Below the pieces are notes generated by a model. It ran no database searches, was not told the origin of the DNA, and saw nothing but the letters and a program-made list of their open reading frames with translations. Below are positions 23,090-35,558 of a stretch of 64,000 nt of DNA, in pieces (positions within the stretch are counted from its first letter, which is position 1; the number at the start of each line of letters is the position of its first letter). The DNA is taken from the NCBI GenBank assembly GCA_022457065.1, contig JAJGBQ010000005.1, forward strand, positions 1,364,001-1,428,000, in the 5' to 3' direction. This DNA is from Curvularia sp. ZM96 (lineage: Eukaryota > Ascomycota > Dothideomycetes > Pleosporales > Pleosporaceae). Made by a program: the position numbers and the translations under genes.

Positions 23090-24936
23090 ACGTGGTTCAC
23101 AAGTGGGCGGCCCACCCAAGTGAGCGGCCCACGCCCCACCAGCACGTTAACTTCGCAACATTATCACAGCCATTTAATACAGTATATTAAAAATCGTAAT
23201 AAGCCAATTTACTCCTCAGATCCATCACTATCACTAGCGCTATCAATTTCTACTACACAGGTACGGGCGTTATATCCAGTCTGCTTACAACGCCCGCACC
23301 GCCTCTCTCCTCGCACCCTCTTCGACGCACTCTCACCATCACCACGACTGCTACCCGCCTATTTAGCTAACAAGTCCTATACCTCACTAGTAGTAAGAGT
23401 CTCTTCTATCCAGATATATCGTCGCTTACGGCTCTTACGCTTATTTAATTCGTCTAGAGCCGCTCGAAGAGTACTCATTTCCTCCATCATAAGCGTCATC
23501 TTATGTGCCATTTACTAAGCCCCCTTACTCAACTGCGCGATCTACTCAGTAAGTGAATTAGCAGAAGATCCACGGCGTTTTCTCACGCTCTCTTAGATAA
23601 GACCAATTTAAGACTCAACTTCGCGCGCGTTATGTGGTATCTGCGCCTCCCAGGCGGCTGCCCGTCGTAGTGATTATACTAGTGTCTGCACTACCACATC
23701 AAGCTTTGATAGCACAGTCTATAGGTCATGTAGGACTAGACCAGCGCCTCTAAAGCCTGCCTAGATATTCTCCCGTGTGATAGACTGCTCAAAAGCAGTC
23801 TTAAAGGCTGGTAGGAAGGTCTCCTTACTAATATAGCTGGTGCGGTTTCGTGCCAAGCCTGAGATCACATCGCCATACTTCCGCTTTAAAGGCGAGAAAC
23901 AGGCAACGTCAAGAGGCTACAACAGGTGAGACGAGTGTAGAGGCATGCAGAGAAGAACTATATTCTTCTCCTTGCAGAGATCTTAAAATTCAACGGAGCT
24001 ATGGCTCTCATAGCCGTCGACGATTAGTAGTCGATACCCACCTATAGTGCAGCTCTTTATATAGGTATCAAAGTACTCTAACCACGCAAGAGCAAGCTAG
24101 TTATTCGTCCAGCCATTAGGACTGACTTCAAGAACCCAGTCAGGAGGCAGGTCTTTAAACCAGACGTCGATAAGCACCTTGCCCGCAAAGATGACGAAGG
24201 GGGGTAGCTGGCGACCTAACGCACCTACGCCCTAGATCACAGTAGCCCACTCACGGTTGCCTGGCTATATACGCTTCTTTTTCCCAGAACTCTCCGAGCC
24301 TATAATAACTAACTGTGATAAAATCTTGCCCATCATAAAGCCAGTCTCATCAAAGTTATAGATATCGTCGTCCACAATACCCCACTTCTCCTTTGTCCCC
24401 TTAACTAGATCGAACCAGCGCTGGATAGCAGCTGGATCCTCGCAGGTAGCTCGCTAGTGATCATAGGGACGGCTCCAGCGCGTACGGAGCTCAGGAGTCC
24501 TCTTAACAAAGTTGTCAATCCAGTTCTTGCCAACAGGGTTGCTCCCACGCTCATGCAATAGTTTATCAGCCATTACTCGAACGTCAGCCTTTGTAGGGGC
24601 AAAGCCTCGCGCAGACTTCTCAAGAATACGGTAGACTATCGCCTCTTCTTCTAGTTTATCTAGGCGCTTTGATTTTGGCACATAGTCGCGTTGGGGGCGT
24701 CTTCCAGCGCGTCGGTAAGATAGAGTTCTTCGAGGCACGTTATAGATAGAGGCAGCACGTCTTTGGCTTTTCACACGTTGCGATTAGATATCAAAAAGAG
24801 CAAGCTAAAGATCTAATTCAGTATAGGAAGTTTTAGTAATGCGTTGTTGAGACATAACGTGTTGTAGTGTTAACGTCGACGCGCTGGTGGGGCGTGGGCC
24901 GCTCACTTGGGTGGGCCGCCCACTTGTGAACCACGT
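23090..24936 (-). mobile_element. Pogo/Fot1-like Tc1-mariner element 1, 1,847 bp
   Basis: Terminal inverted repeats begin ACGTGGTTCACAAGTGGGCG and continue for more than 50 bases at both ends. The TA target duplication (23,088-23,089 and 24,937-24,938) is confirmed by the empty site in the paralogous gypsy copy near 26,389. The minus strand encodes a pogo-type transposase: a CENP-B-like DNA-binding region (an open 106-codon piece at 24,774-24,454 remains), then the DDE core with YNFDETGF, LIVDGYESHS and PLDVACFSPLK. At the C-terminus is a CGRCKQTGYNARTC zinc-knuckle-like motif. About nine in-frame stops are present, nearly all at positions where Gln would be expected, so it is inactive. It is less AT-rich than its surroundings and therefore inserted later or was less mutated. 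Confidence 0.9.
24454..24855 (-). pseudogene. Transposase N-terminal region of pogo-like element 1
   Basis: The start codon appears at about 24,855 (minus), followed by MSQQRITKTSYTELDL and an early stop. The frame is then open for 106 codons to 24,454. It contains IYNVPRRTLSYRR, the helix-turn-helix, and the second half of the CENP-B-like DNA-binding domain (TRWSRPYDH). The full pseudogene continues to about 23,200. Stops are TAG or TAA in place of CAG or CAA, consistent with RIP. Confidence 0.8.
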
Positions 24937-25607
24937 TAGTTATAGAATAAAAGATTTAGACTCTATAATAGACTAGGCCTACTACTAACTACATAACTCT
25001 ATTCTAATAGTACGCTATAAGAATTAACTAGAATAATAACGCTCTTATATAAATATATAAGTAAGATCTTAAACTCTTAGTGCGTAGGGAACTTATGCGA
25101 ACTAGAATCTTAATTACTAATCTTAAAAAACTTATAACTAAAGCTATAAAACTAGATAACGAACTTTACAAACTCGTATTAGAAGAACGACTATTTATAA
25201 AGAGAACGCGTAACTAAAGATACTTAAACGATTAGTCTCGATAAAACTAATACTAACGTTTATAGCCTAATATAGGAAAATAGCGAAGTTATACTCTTAG
25301 AACTCTAGAAGTCTACTATAGATATAGAGTAGAACTTATATATCTTAATAATCTTAATAAGAGTAAGAGGCTAGAAAGAAATAATAAGAAATAATCTAAG
25401 AAGACGTTTAACTACTATAAGTATAGTAAAGAAGGCTATATAGCATAAGATTGCTAAAGTATAAATATAAATAAGGTTAAGCGATAGCTTAACGTAATAA
25501 GAAGAAAGTTAGAACTTAATAATAATAAGAAATAGAATATTATTACTTAACTAATACTAACCGTACCTAATAAAGAAGAGGAACTTCTTAAGAAGTTTAA
25601 AGATATT

Positions 25608-26030
25608 TGTTACGATCCCTGAAAACGCTGACACAAGTGGACCCGTAAGCGGTTTAAAGGATCGCGACTACGCCGTAACCCTCCTAGGACCACGCCGCAC
25701 ATTACGTGACTTAATTAGTAATTAGTAGCTCTTAGCGCTACTAAGCAACTAAGCACTCTACAGGAATATGCACGATGCTTAGTTAATTAGTAGTTTCTAG
25801 CGGAACTAAGCAACTAAGCAACTTATATTAAGTAGAAGTATATAGGATAGGTATTAGACTCTTATAGCTTAATATATTTAACTTAAGTTATGAGTATAAG
25901 TACCTATAATATAATAGTTACTTATAGAGACACTATTTATATTACCCTATTACTTTATCTATAAAAACTAATCTTAGAGTCTTAATACTAGAAGTCTTAT
26001 ATTACTTCTACTTAAGATCTACTCTTAATA
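25608..26030 (+). repeat. 5' LTR of full-length gypsy element
   Basis: 423 bases, TGTTACGATCC... to ...CTCTTAATA; the terminal CA has become TA, as RIP would do. It shares its full length with 32,198-32,620. Confidence 0.85.
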
Positions 26031-29000
26031 CTTTAAATACCCTCACGATAAGCGACATTACTATAGACACCCCTACCGCTTTCTAGACTAGAGAATCCGC
26101 CAACTTTAGTAACAAGCCTAACTTATACTATAGCGACTACAACAAGCTCGAAGCTTAGCTCCTCTAAGTTAACTGTTACTTCTATCTCTAGAGAGATAGG
26201 ATTAACGACGATAATAAGGTTGTCTTAGCCTCTACGTACCTTTAAGGTGACGTAGAAAAATAGGCTAACCCTATTATCTAACGCTATATAGACGAATCCG
26301 TCGAAGACACTAATAACGCCGCCTTAGTTAAAGACTAGAACGTCTTTAAAACTAAAATGCGATAAAACTTCTTACTATTTAAGAAATTAGTAGTTATGGA
26401 ATAAAAGATCTAGACCCTATAACAGACTAGGCCTGCCGCTAACTACACGACCCTATTCTAATAGTACGCTACGAGAATTAACTAGGACGATAATGCTCTT
26501 ATGCGAATATATAAATAAGGTCTTAAATCTTCTATGCGTAGAGAACTTATAAGAACTAGAATCTTAATTACTAATTTAGAGAAACTTATAACTAAAGCTA
26601 TAAGATTAGATAACGAACTTTATAAACTCGTACTAGAAGAACGACTATTTATAAAGAGAACGCGTAACTAAAGAAGCTTGAACAATTAGTCTTGATAAAA
26701 CTAATACTAACGTTTATAGCCTAATATAGAAAGATAATAAAGCTATACTTCTAGGACCCTAGGAGTCTACTAAGGATTTAGTGCGGAACTAATGCATCTC
26801 GACAATCTTAACAAAGGTAAGAGGCTAGAAAGGAATAATAAGAAACAAACTAAGAAGATGTTTAACTACTATAAGTGTGGTAAGAAAGGCTATATAGCAC
26901 GAGATTACTAAAGCGTAGATATAAATAAGGTTAAGCGATAGCTTAATATAATATAAAGGAAGTTAGAACTTAATAATAATAAAAAATAGAATATTATTAC
27001 CTAACTAACGCTAACTGCACCTAAAGGAGAAGAAGAACTTCTTAAGAGATTCGAAGATATTACCCTTATAGCTTTAGAAGTATCTAATAAGAATAACGAA
27101 TCTCTAAGTAATAAGGAATATAAGACACCTAAGAAAGAAGAACCTTAGACGCCTAAGATAAAGTATAAAAAGATGGCTAGCTTTAAGGAGAAGTATTAAC
27201 TAGCTACACTAGCACGATTGTCTAGTCGAGATAACACCTACTATATAGAAACTTAGATCTAGAAGTTAAACGAAATACTTAGATAGGAGTATATCGTGTA
27301 TGACTACACGTAACTAGGAATACTACTCTTAATATACTATAACTTATAGTATCTTCGCTCTAAAATTAACTTCTACGAGATTAAAACTACGCGAAGTCTA
27401 CCTAACTACGCATATATCTCTGCTAATATTTAGAGACTATAAGGAAGAACGCACTAATGTAATAAATAGCACTAATAACCCTACTAGCAAGAAAAGACGG
27501 ATATACTATAATAGGCATAGAAGGCACAAGAAGCCTAGACTAACGATAATATATACTAAATTAGTTAATATTAGTATAACGCGAATAACCTACAATATAG
27601 TAAGTTACACTAGACTACATATACTACTAAGTTCTATCTAAAACACTAGAACGCTAAACAGAACGAAGAATGGTTACTAAAGAAGGTTTAAGAAGAATCT
27701 AGATGTAAATAGATGTAGCACGAATATAAAGACGACTTATACGCTAAATATCTATAGAAGAAAAGGGAAATAGTTCACTTCCTAGAACACATAAACAAGA
27801 AAGATATTATTAATATGTAGATTATATATGCAAACGAGGACGGCGTTACTAGAGAGTGTAACTAGCCGCATTAGTAAATATACCTAAGTAATAAGTGCGA
27901 TAAGTACTAAGACACTAAAGAATATTATAGCTACGAGAAGCTATAGTCTTTTTTAGACTAGCGATACAAGAACGCGACCTCTCTAAGGAAATTAATATAG
28001 TAAACTCTCTAGAATTAATTAAGCTTATAGTAAAGCTTAATAGAATATAGATATAGGTACTAGTAGATTTAGGAGCATAGAATAACTATGTTTTAGCGTA
28101 CGCAGCTAAGAAAGTAGGCCTTTTATAGCTACGGAAATAACATCTATACCCGCTATATGTCGCTACTAGCGAGTTAATGCTAAAAGGAAACGAGATAACA
28201 TATAAGATTAAATAAGTAACGCTTAGCATCTAAGAGTATAAGAAGAGAATTAACCTAGACGTTCTTAGACTAGCTATCTATAATATTATATTAGAACTTC
28301 TATAGCTATAGAAATATAACCTATAGATTAACTAGAAGTTGAAGGTGTTTTAATTTAAGTACTATAGACTAGGCGTAACCGTAAGCTAGTCTAGATATTA
28401 GTAGAGTTTAATAGTAGATAAGAGTAATATTACTAAGTAGTATAATAACGTAGAAAGAGAAGCGTACTTAAACAGTAGTTCTCTTAATAGGAAGCTAAAC
28501 CTAGTAGATACTAATACTAGGCTAACGGATTACGAAGCTAGAGGTAAATAGGAGAAGAGCGCAACTCTAGAGATCTCTAAACAATATAGAAGATTTAAGT
28601 ATCTATTTTAGGAAGTAGTAGACGAACAAGCGTTACTAAAGTATTAACTCTAGGACCACGAGATAGTCTTACAGGAAGGAAAGTAACTAACTTTTAGCCT
28701 AATTTATTAGTAATTAGAACGAGAACTTATAGTACTATAAGAGTACCTAGACAAGTTATTAGCTAAAGGCTATATATAACTATTAATATCTCTAGTAGAA
28801 TATCTAGTTATATTCGTACTAAAGAAGGATAGAATAGATTAACTATACGTTAACTATAGAAAACTAAACGACATTATAGTTAAGAATTAATACCTACTAC
28901 TAAATATTAAAGAACTCTAGAATTAATTGTCTCGAGCAAAGATCTTTATAGTACTAGATCTAAGAGACGGATACTACCTTATTAGAATTAAGAAAGGTAA

Positions 29001-31459
29001 AGAATAGAAAACGGCTTTTTAAATAAGATATAGATATTTTGAATATATAGTTATACTATTCGGGCTTACGAACGCCCTAGCCACGTTTTAAGCACTTATT
29101 AACAACGTACTTAGACCCTATTTAGATATATTTATTATCGCCTATCTAGATAATATCCTAATCTACTTAGAGAATAAGAAGGACTACACTAGACACGTTA
29201 TAAAAGTACTTTAAGCTCTTAATAACTATAGTCTTTAACTTAAGCTAAAAAAGTATAAATTTTATAAGACTAAGATTAACTTTCTAGGCTACGTAGTAGG
29301 GATAAATAGAGTATAAATAAGTAAAGAAAAGATTAAAGTTATTAAGAACTAGCTAATACTAAAGAACGTTACGGATATTTAATCGTTTCTTAGATTCGTA
29401 AACTTTAACTAAAAATTTATTAAAGACTACTTAAAGATCGCGATACTAATAACGCGACTTACACGAAAAGATACTCTATAGAACTAGAATAAAAAGATTA
29501 ATAATACCTTTAAGATACTTAAGAAAGTATATATTACGCTACTATACTTTAGAATATTTGTTTTAGAAGTACTACTAAAATTTGAAACTAACGTATTAGA
29601 CTTAGTCTTAGAAGGCTGCGCTAGTATCTATATTAATAGTAAATAGCACCTAATAGTATATTACTTAAGAAAGTTCTTAGGACTAGAAGAACGATACGAC
29701 GTATACGACAAGGAACTACTTATAATAGTTACATGCCTAAAATACTAGAGAGTATATGTAGAAAGCTACTTAGAACTTACTATCTATATAGACTATAAGA
29801 ACTTAGTTTATTTTACTACGACTAAACCTCTTAACTAACGCTAGACCCGCTAGGCTAAGCTACTAGAATAATATAAGTTTAAGATAGTGTACATACTAGA
29901 AAAAGAAAACGGTAGAGTAGACGCTCTTAGCTAAAGACTAGATATTGTAGGAACTAAAGAAGTTATTAACACCGCGATACTTAAATAAAATAAAGATAGA
30001 TCTCTAGAGCTAGTAAGAACTATTAATAGAATACTTAAAATTAGGAATAACGTACCTAAAGACTAGTAAGAAGAAATTATTCGATAATACTACGACGACC
30101 TAGTATATAGACACCCTAGGATCGCTAGAATAATAGAACTAATTTAACGAAACTACGAATTTAGTAAAATAAAGAATAAAGTTATAGTCTTTATTACTAA
30201 ATACGAATAATGCTAGAAGAATAAGTATAGTACTTATATACTATATAGAGAAATATAAGTATAAGAATTACTAGATACACCCTAGATAGATATCTCTATA
30301 GACTTTGTAATAGGGCTACTAGTCTTAAAGGACTCTATAACTAATATTAGCTATGACGCAATTCTAGTTATAGTAGATAGGTTTACTAAATACGTAGTAT
30401 ATATCGTATTTAGGAAGGATTACGATATAGAATAACTCGTATATATATTCTACGACAGAATTATAAGGAACTATAGAATACTAAAGTTAATTACTAGTGA
30501 TAGAGATAAGCTCTTTACGTCAAACTTTTAGACAATCTTAATAGTAATAATAGGAATAAAAAGGAAGCTATCTATAGCTTACTATCTAGAAACTAATAGA
30601 TAAATAGAAAGGATAAATAGGACTATGAAAATATACCTACGTATCTATACTAACTACTAGCAAAATAATTAGGTATAACTACTACTAATAGCATAATTAG
30701 TATATAATAATAAAATATTAGAATCTATAGAATAAACACTATTTTACGTAAATTACGGGAGATACTTAAATCTCTTTACTAGGACTTTACTAAGTATGAA
30801 AATAGAAGTAGCTATTACTACGGCTAAAGAACTAAAGAAAATATACAAATAATTATAAGAATTACTTAAAAAGATATAACGCTAGAGTATTTTATATATT
30901 AATTAGAAAAGAAAAATAGCACCTTAGCTAAAGAAGAGAGATAAAGTATATCTACTTATAAAAAACCTTTAAACGAAACGACTAAGTAAAGGACTAGATA
31001 ACGTCAAGGTTAGACTATTTTTAATTTTAAAGTAAAATAGACTAGTAATCTATATATTAGATCTACTACTAGATGCTAAGATATACCTAAGATTCTATAT
31101 TAAACTACTAGAACTAGTAGACCCTGAAACGCTATTATAAGAAATATTTTACTACGAGATAGAAGAAGACGACGAATACGACGTAGAAGACCTCTAAGAA
31201 TACTAAGAGACTAGAAGAAACGATTTCTAAGACGACGACTTCTACTAGGAATAGCTAGTTAAATAGAAGAGATATCTAGAATTAGAAAATATATAGGAAC
31301 CTAAAGCTAACCTATAAAATTGTTAGCAACTACTAAAGAAGTATTAAAAATAAAATAATATTTATTACTATACTAGAAGAGTAAAACTAATAAAAGGAAA
31401 ATCTAACAAAGTAAGGTTCTATAATAAACCTATAATATTGTAAAAGAAAGAATATACTA

Positions 31460-31999
31460 TTAAGAAGAAGAAATAGGCGCATTACTAGCATCACTAACGC
31501 CGAGAGAACTTAAGTCTAAAGGCTCTTAGTAGTCTAAAGGAAAACTCTTAAAAGCACCCTAAGTACTAGGCGATAAGTTAATAGAAGAATTAGACTTACT
31601 AAACTCTATAACGCCTTCACGCTCTAACTCCTTAAGCTCTCGACTCTCTATAGTAATTGTCTCTTTAGCGCGCTTCTCTAATAAATCTATTTGTAGCCGT
31701 AACCGCTGCTCCTGAGCACGATAGACTCGTAACTCGTCTAACGCCTTCTCGTGAAGACGAATCGCAGTATCCTGCGCCTCACGACTCTCTTTTATCTAGC
31801 TTTCTAGCTTCTCCTTCTTAGTAGCTAGACGCTAGAACTCTAACTTAGTAATATAGACGTTATACTGTTGACTACGACGGATATACTCGCTATATTTTCT
31901 AGAATAAACGTGTACTTTACACACCTGCTTATTCTTTTCGCACGTAGTGCACTTCTGCACTATAATAGTTCTAAAGAAATTAATAAATTTAGTAAGATT
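31460..31999 (-). pseudogene. Antisense accessory reading frame: Zn2Cys6-like cluster plus coiled coil
   Basis: On the strand opposite gag-pol, between the chromodomain and the 3' LTR, one frame reads for about 180 codons with only four stops (all TAG or TAA). It starts near 31,999; no ATG survives. It contains KCTTCEKNKQVCKV, a C-x2-C-x6-C triplet, and eight residues later KYSEYIRRSQQYNV, a Y-x2-Y-x6-Y triplet with the same spacing. Together they fit the fungal Zn2Cys6 layout with the second half changed from Cys to Tyr (TGC to TAC), which RIP predicts. A long charged helix follows (ESREAQDTAIRLHEK, ALDELRVYRAQEQRLRL, LEKRAKE), a likely coiled coil, then a Ser-rich tail ending at the TAA at 31,460. 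It is visibly less AT-rich than the flanking pol. I recall similar Cys-rich coiled-coil hypothetical proteins in fungal proteomes but cannot verify this here. Confidence 0.65.
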
Positions 32000-32197
32000 T
32001 TAACGATAAATAGTACTAGATAAAGGTTATTATTTAGATATAATAGATAGTAGGTAATAACGTCTATAATATAGAAACCTAGTTAGTTATAGCGTGCTAC
32101 TAAGACCCTGCCTAACACGCTAATCCTAAATACGCCTCCTAAACAACAAAATCTAAGGCTCTAGATTCGAGGACAAACTAATAGAAGAGGAGAATAG

Positions 32198-32620
32198 TGT
32201 TACGATCCCTAAAAACGCTAATATAAGTAGACCCGTAAGCGGTTTAAAGAATCGCGACTATGCCGTAACCCTCCTAGGACTACGCCGCACATTACGTAAC
32301 TTAATTAGTAATTAGTAGCTCTTAGCGCTACTAAGCAACTAAGCACTCTACAGGAATATGCACGATACTTAGTTAATTAGTAGTTCCTAGCGGAACTAAG
32401 TAACTAAGTAACTTGTATTAAGTAGAAGTATATAGAATAGGCATTAGACCTTTATAGCTCAATATATTTAACTTAAGTTACGAGTATAAGTACTTATAAT
32501 ATAATAGTTACTTATAGAGATATTATTTATATTACCCTATTACTTTATTCGCGAAAACTAACCTTAGAGTCTTAATACTAGAAGTCTTATATTACTTCCA
32601 CTCAAGATCCACTCTTAACA
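32198..32620 (+). repeat. 3' LTR of full-length gypsy element
   Basis: 423 bases, preceded by a purine-rich tract (AGAAGAGGAGAATAG) that would serve as polypurine primer. It is followed by the ATATT target duplication. Confidence 0.85.
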
Positions 32621-34415
32621 ATATTACCCTTATAGCTCTAGAAGTATCTAATAAGGACGATAAACCTCTAAGTAATAAAGAATATAAGATACTTAAAAAA
32701 GTAGAAGAACCTTAGACGCCTAAAACAAAGTATAAAAAGATAGCTAGCTTTAAGAAGAAGTGTTAACTAGCTATACTAGCACAATTGTCTAGTTAAGATA
32801 ACACATACTATATAAAAACTTAGATTTAGAAACTAAATAAGATACTTAGACAAGAATACTATATTTACGACTATATAGTACTAGAGATACTACTTTAAAT
32901 ATACTATAACCTATAGCATCTCTAAGCTAATATTAACTTCTACGAAGTTAAGACTATATAAACTCTACCTAACTATACGTATATTACTACTAATATTATA
33001 AGGCTATAAGAGAGAATATACTAACGTAAAGAATATCGCTACTAACCTTATAAGCAAGAAAAGATAGATATACTATAATAAGTATAGAAGGTATAAAAAG
33101 CCTAGACTAATAATAACGTATACTAGATTAGTTAACACTAGTATAACGCGAATAATCTATAATATAGTAAGTTACACTAGACTATATATACTACTAAGTT
33201 CTACCTAGTATATTAGAACGCTAAATAGAATAAAAGATAGTTACTAATGAAAGTTTAAGAAGAACTTAGATATAAATAGATGTAGTATAAATATAAGAAC
33301 GACCTATACGCTAAACATCTATAGAAGAAATAAGAAACGATTTACTTTCTAGAACGTATAAATAAGAAAGATATTATTAATATATAGATTACGTATGTAA
33401 ACGAAGATAGCGTTACTAGAGAGTGTAACTAGCTATATTAGTAAATATACCTTAGTAAGAAGTGCGATAAGCACTAGAACGCTAAAGAATATTATAGCTA
33501 CGCAGAACTATAGTCTTTTTTAGACTAGCGATAAGAAAACGTAGCCCTTCTAGAGAAATTAACTTAGTAAACTCTCTAGGATTAATTAAGCTTATAGTAA
33601 AGCTTAATAGAATATAGATATAGATACTAGTAGATTTAGGAGTATAGAATAACTATATTTTAGCGCACGTAGCTAAGAAAGTAGGACTTTTCTAGCTATA
33701 GAAACAAAACCTATATCTACTACATATTACTACTAGCGAGTTAATGCTAAAAGGAAACGAGATAATATATAAAGTTAAGAAAGTAACGCTTAGTATCTAA
33801 GAGTATAAGGAGAGAATTAACTTAGACGTTCTTAGACTAGCTATCTATAATATTATATTAGGACTTCTATAGCTATAGAAATATAACTTATAAATTAACT
33901 AGAAGTTAAAGGTGTTTTAATTTAAGTACTATAAACTAGGCGCAACCGCAAGCTAGCCTAAATATTAGTAGAGTTTAATAGTAGATAAGAGTAATATTAC
34001 TAAGTAGTATAATTCTATAGAAAGAGAAGCGTACTTAAAAGGTAGTTCTTTTAATAAGAAGCTAAACCTAGTAGATACTAACACTAGGCTAACGGATTAT
34101 AAAGCTAGAGGTAAATAGAAGAAGAGCGTAACTCTAGAGATCTCTAAATAATATAAAAAATTTGTATATCTATTTTAGGAAGTAGTAGACGAATAAGCAT
34201 TACTAGAATATAAACTCTAGAATTATAGAATAGATCTATAAGAAGAAAAGTAACTAACTTTTAGCCTAATTTACGCATTATTAGAACGAGAACTTAAAGT
34301 ACTAAAAGAGTATATTAATACTATATTAGCTAAAAGATATATACGACTATTAAAATCTCTAGTAGGATACCTAATTATATTTATACTAAAGAAGAATAGA
34401 ATAGATCGACTATAC

Positions 34416-34866
34416 TGTTACGAACCTGAGCAGAGGGGACAACGCAAGATATGGAAAGAATGAAGGAAGGGGCCATGTCCAAGACCTCTTTCAGAGGACG
34501 GGACATACTTAGCTAATGACGTATGAGTAATTATATATCCCACAGGCTTGGCGGAACGCTACTATGGGACATGTCACGTGTGTCCTATAGATCCTATATA
34601 ATCCCACAACGTTCCACGCATGGGATACTATGAGACACTGTAGGACAGTATAGGACATAGGACATTTACTTAGTATATAGAAATAGGCATTGGGCCCTTC
34701 TAGCTCGATATGTTTAACTTAAGTTACGAGTATAAGTATCTACAATATAATAGTTACTTGTAGAGACATTGTTTATATCACCCTGTTGCTTCATCCGCGA
34801 AAAACAACCTCAGAGTCTTGACACTAGAAGTCTTATATTACTTCCACTCAAGATCCACTCTTAACA
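34416..34866 (+). mobile_element. Solo LTR of a related gypsy family, little mutated
   Basis: 451 bases from TGTTACGAACC to CTCTTAACA, flanked by TATAC on both sides (34,411-34,415 and 34,867-34,871). The empty site is visible in the intact gypsy copy near 28,845. The last about 185 bases match the other LTRs here, but the first part is unique, with repeated TGGGAC/TAGGACA words. It is clearly more GC-rich than its host, so it arrived late, then lost its interior by LTR-LTR recombination. Confidence 0.85.
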
Positions 34867-35558
34867 TATACGTTAACTATAGATAGCTAAATAATATTAT
34901 AGTTAAGAATTAATACCTATTACTAAATATTATAGAACTTTAAAATTAATTATCTTAGGCAAGAATCTTTATAGTATTAGATCTTAGAGATAGATACTAT
35001 CTTATTAGAATTATAAAAAGTAAAGAATAGAAAATAGCTTTTTAAATACAATATAGATACTTTAAATATATAGTTATGCTATTTAGGCTTACGAACGCCC
35101 TAGCTATATTTTAAGAACTTATTAATAACGTACTTAGACTATATCTAGATATCTTCGTTATTACCTACCTAGATAATATTCTAATCTACTTAGAGAACGA
35201 GAAGAACTATACTAGACACGTTATAAAAGTACTTTAAGCTCTTAATAAATATAGCCTTTAACTTAAGCTAAAGAAGTATAAATTTTATAAGACTAAGGTT
35301 AACTTTCTAGGCTACGTAGTAGAAACTAATAGAGTATAGATAAGCGAGAAAAAGATTAAAGTTATTAAGAATTAGCTAATACCTAAGATAGTTATAGATA
35401 TATAGTTATTCTTAGAGTTTACAAACTTTAACTAATAATTTATTAAAAACTATTTAAAGATCGCGATACTAATAACGCGACTTACCTAGAAGAATACCCT
35501 ATAAAATTAGAACGACAAGATAGATTAAGCCTTTAAGAAACTTAAAGAAGTATGTATA

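Larger units (their letters stand above)
25608..32620 (+). mobile_element. Full-length Ty3/gypsy chromovirus-type retrotransposon, RIP-degraded
   Basis: 7,013 bp flanked by an ATATT duplication (25,603-25,607 and 32,621-32,625). Paired 423-base LTRs begin TGTTACGATCC and end CTCTTAACA/ATA. Motifs in order on the plus strand: gag CCHC knuckle relic at 26,864-26,908 (YKCGKKGYIARDY, two of four ligands altered); protease-like LVDLGA at about 28,060; reverse transcriptase from about 28,840 (VNYRKLND, FGLTNALATF, AYLDNILIY for YLDD); RNase H near 29,650-29,760 (YDVYDKELL); integrase near 30,290-30,620 (ITSDRDKLF, IERINRTM); and a chromodomain relic at about 31,150-31,345 (YDVED... LVK.KRYLELEN). 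Every frame has many TAG/TAA stops. A minus-strand accessory frame lies between pol and the 3' LTR. Confidence 0.9.
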
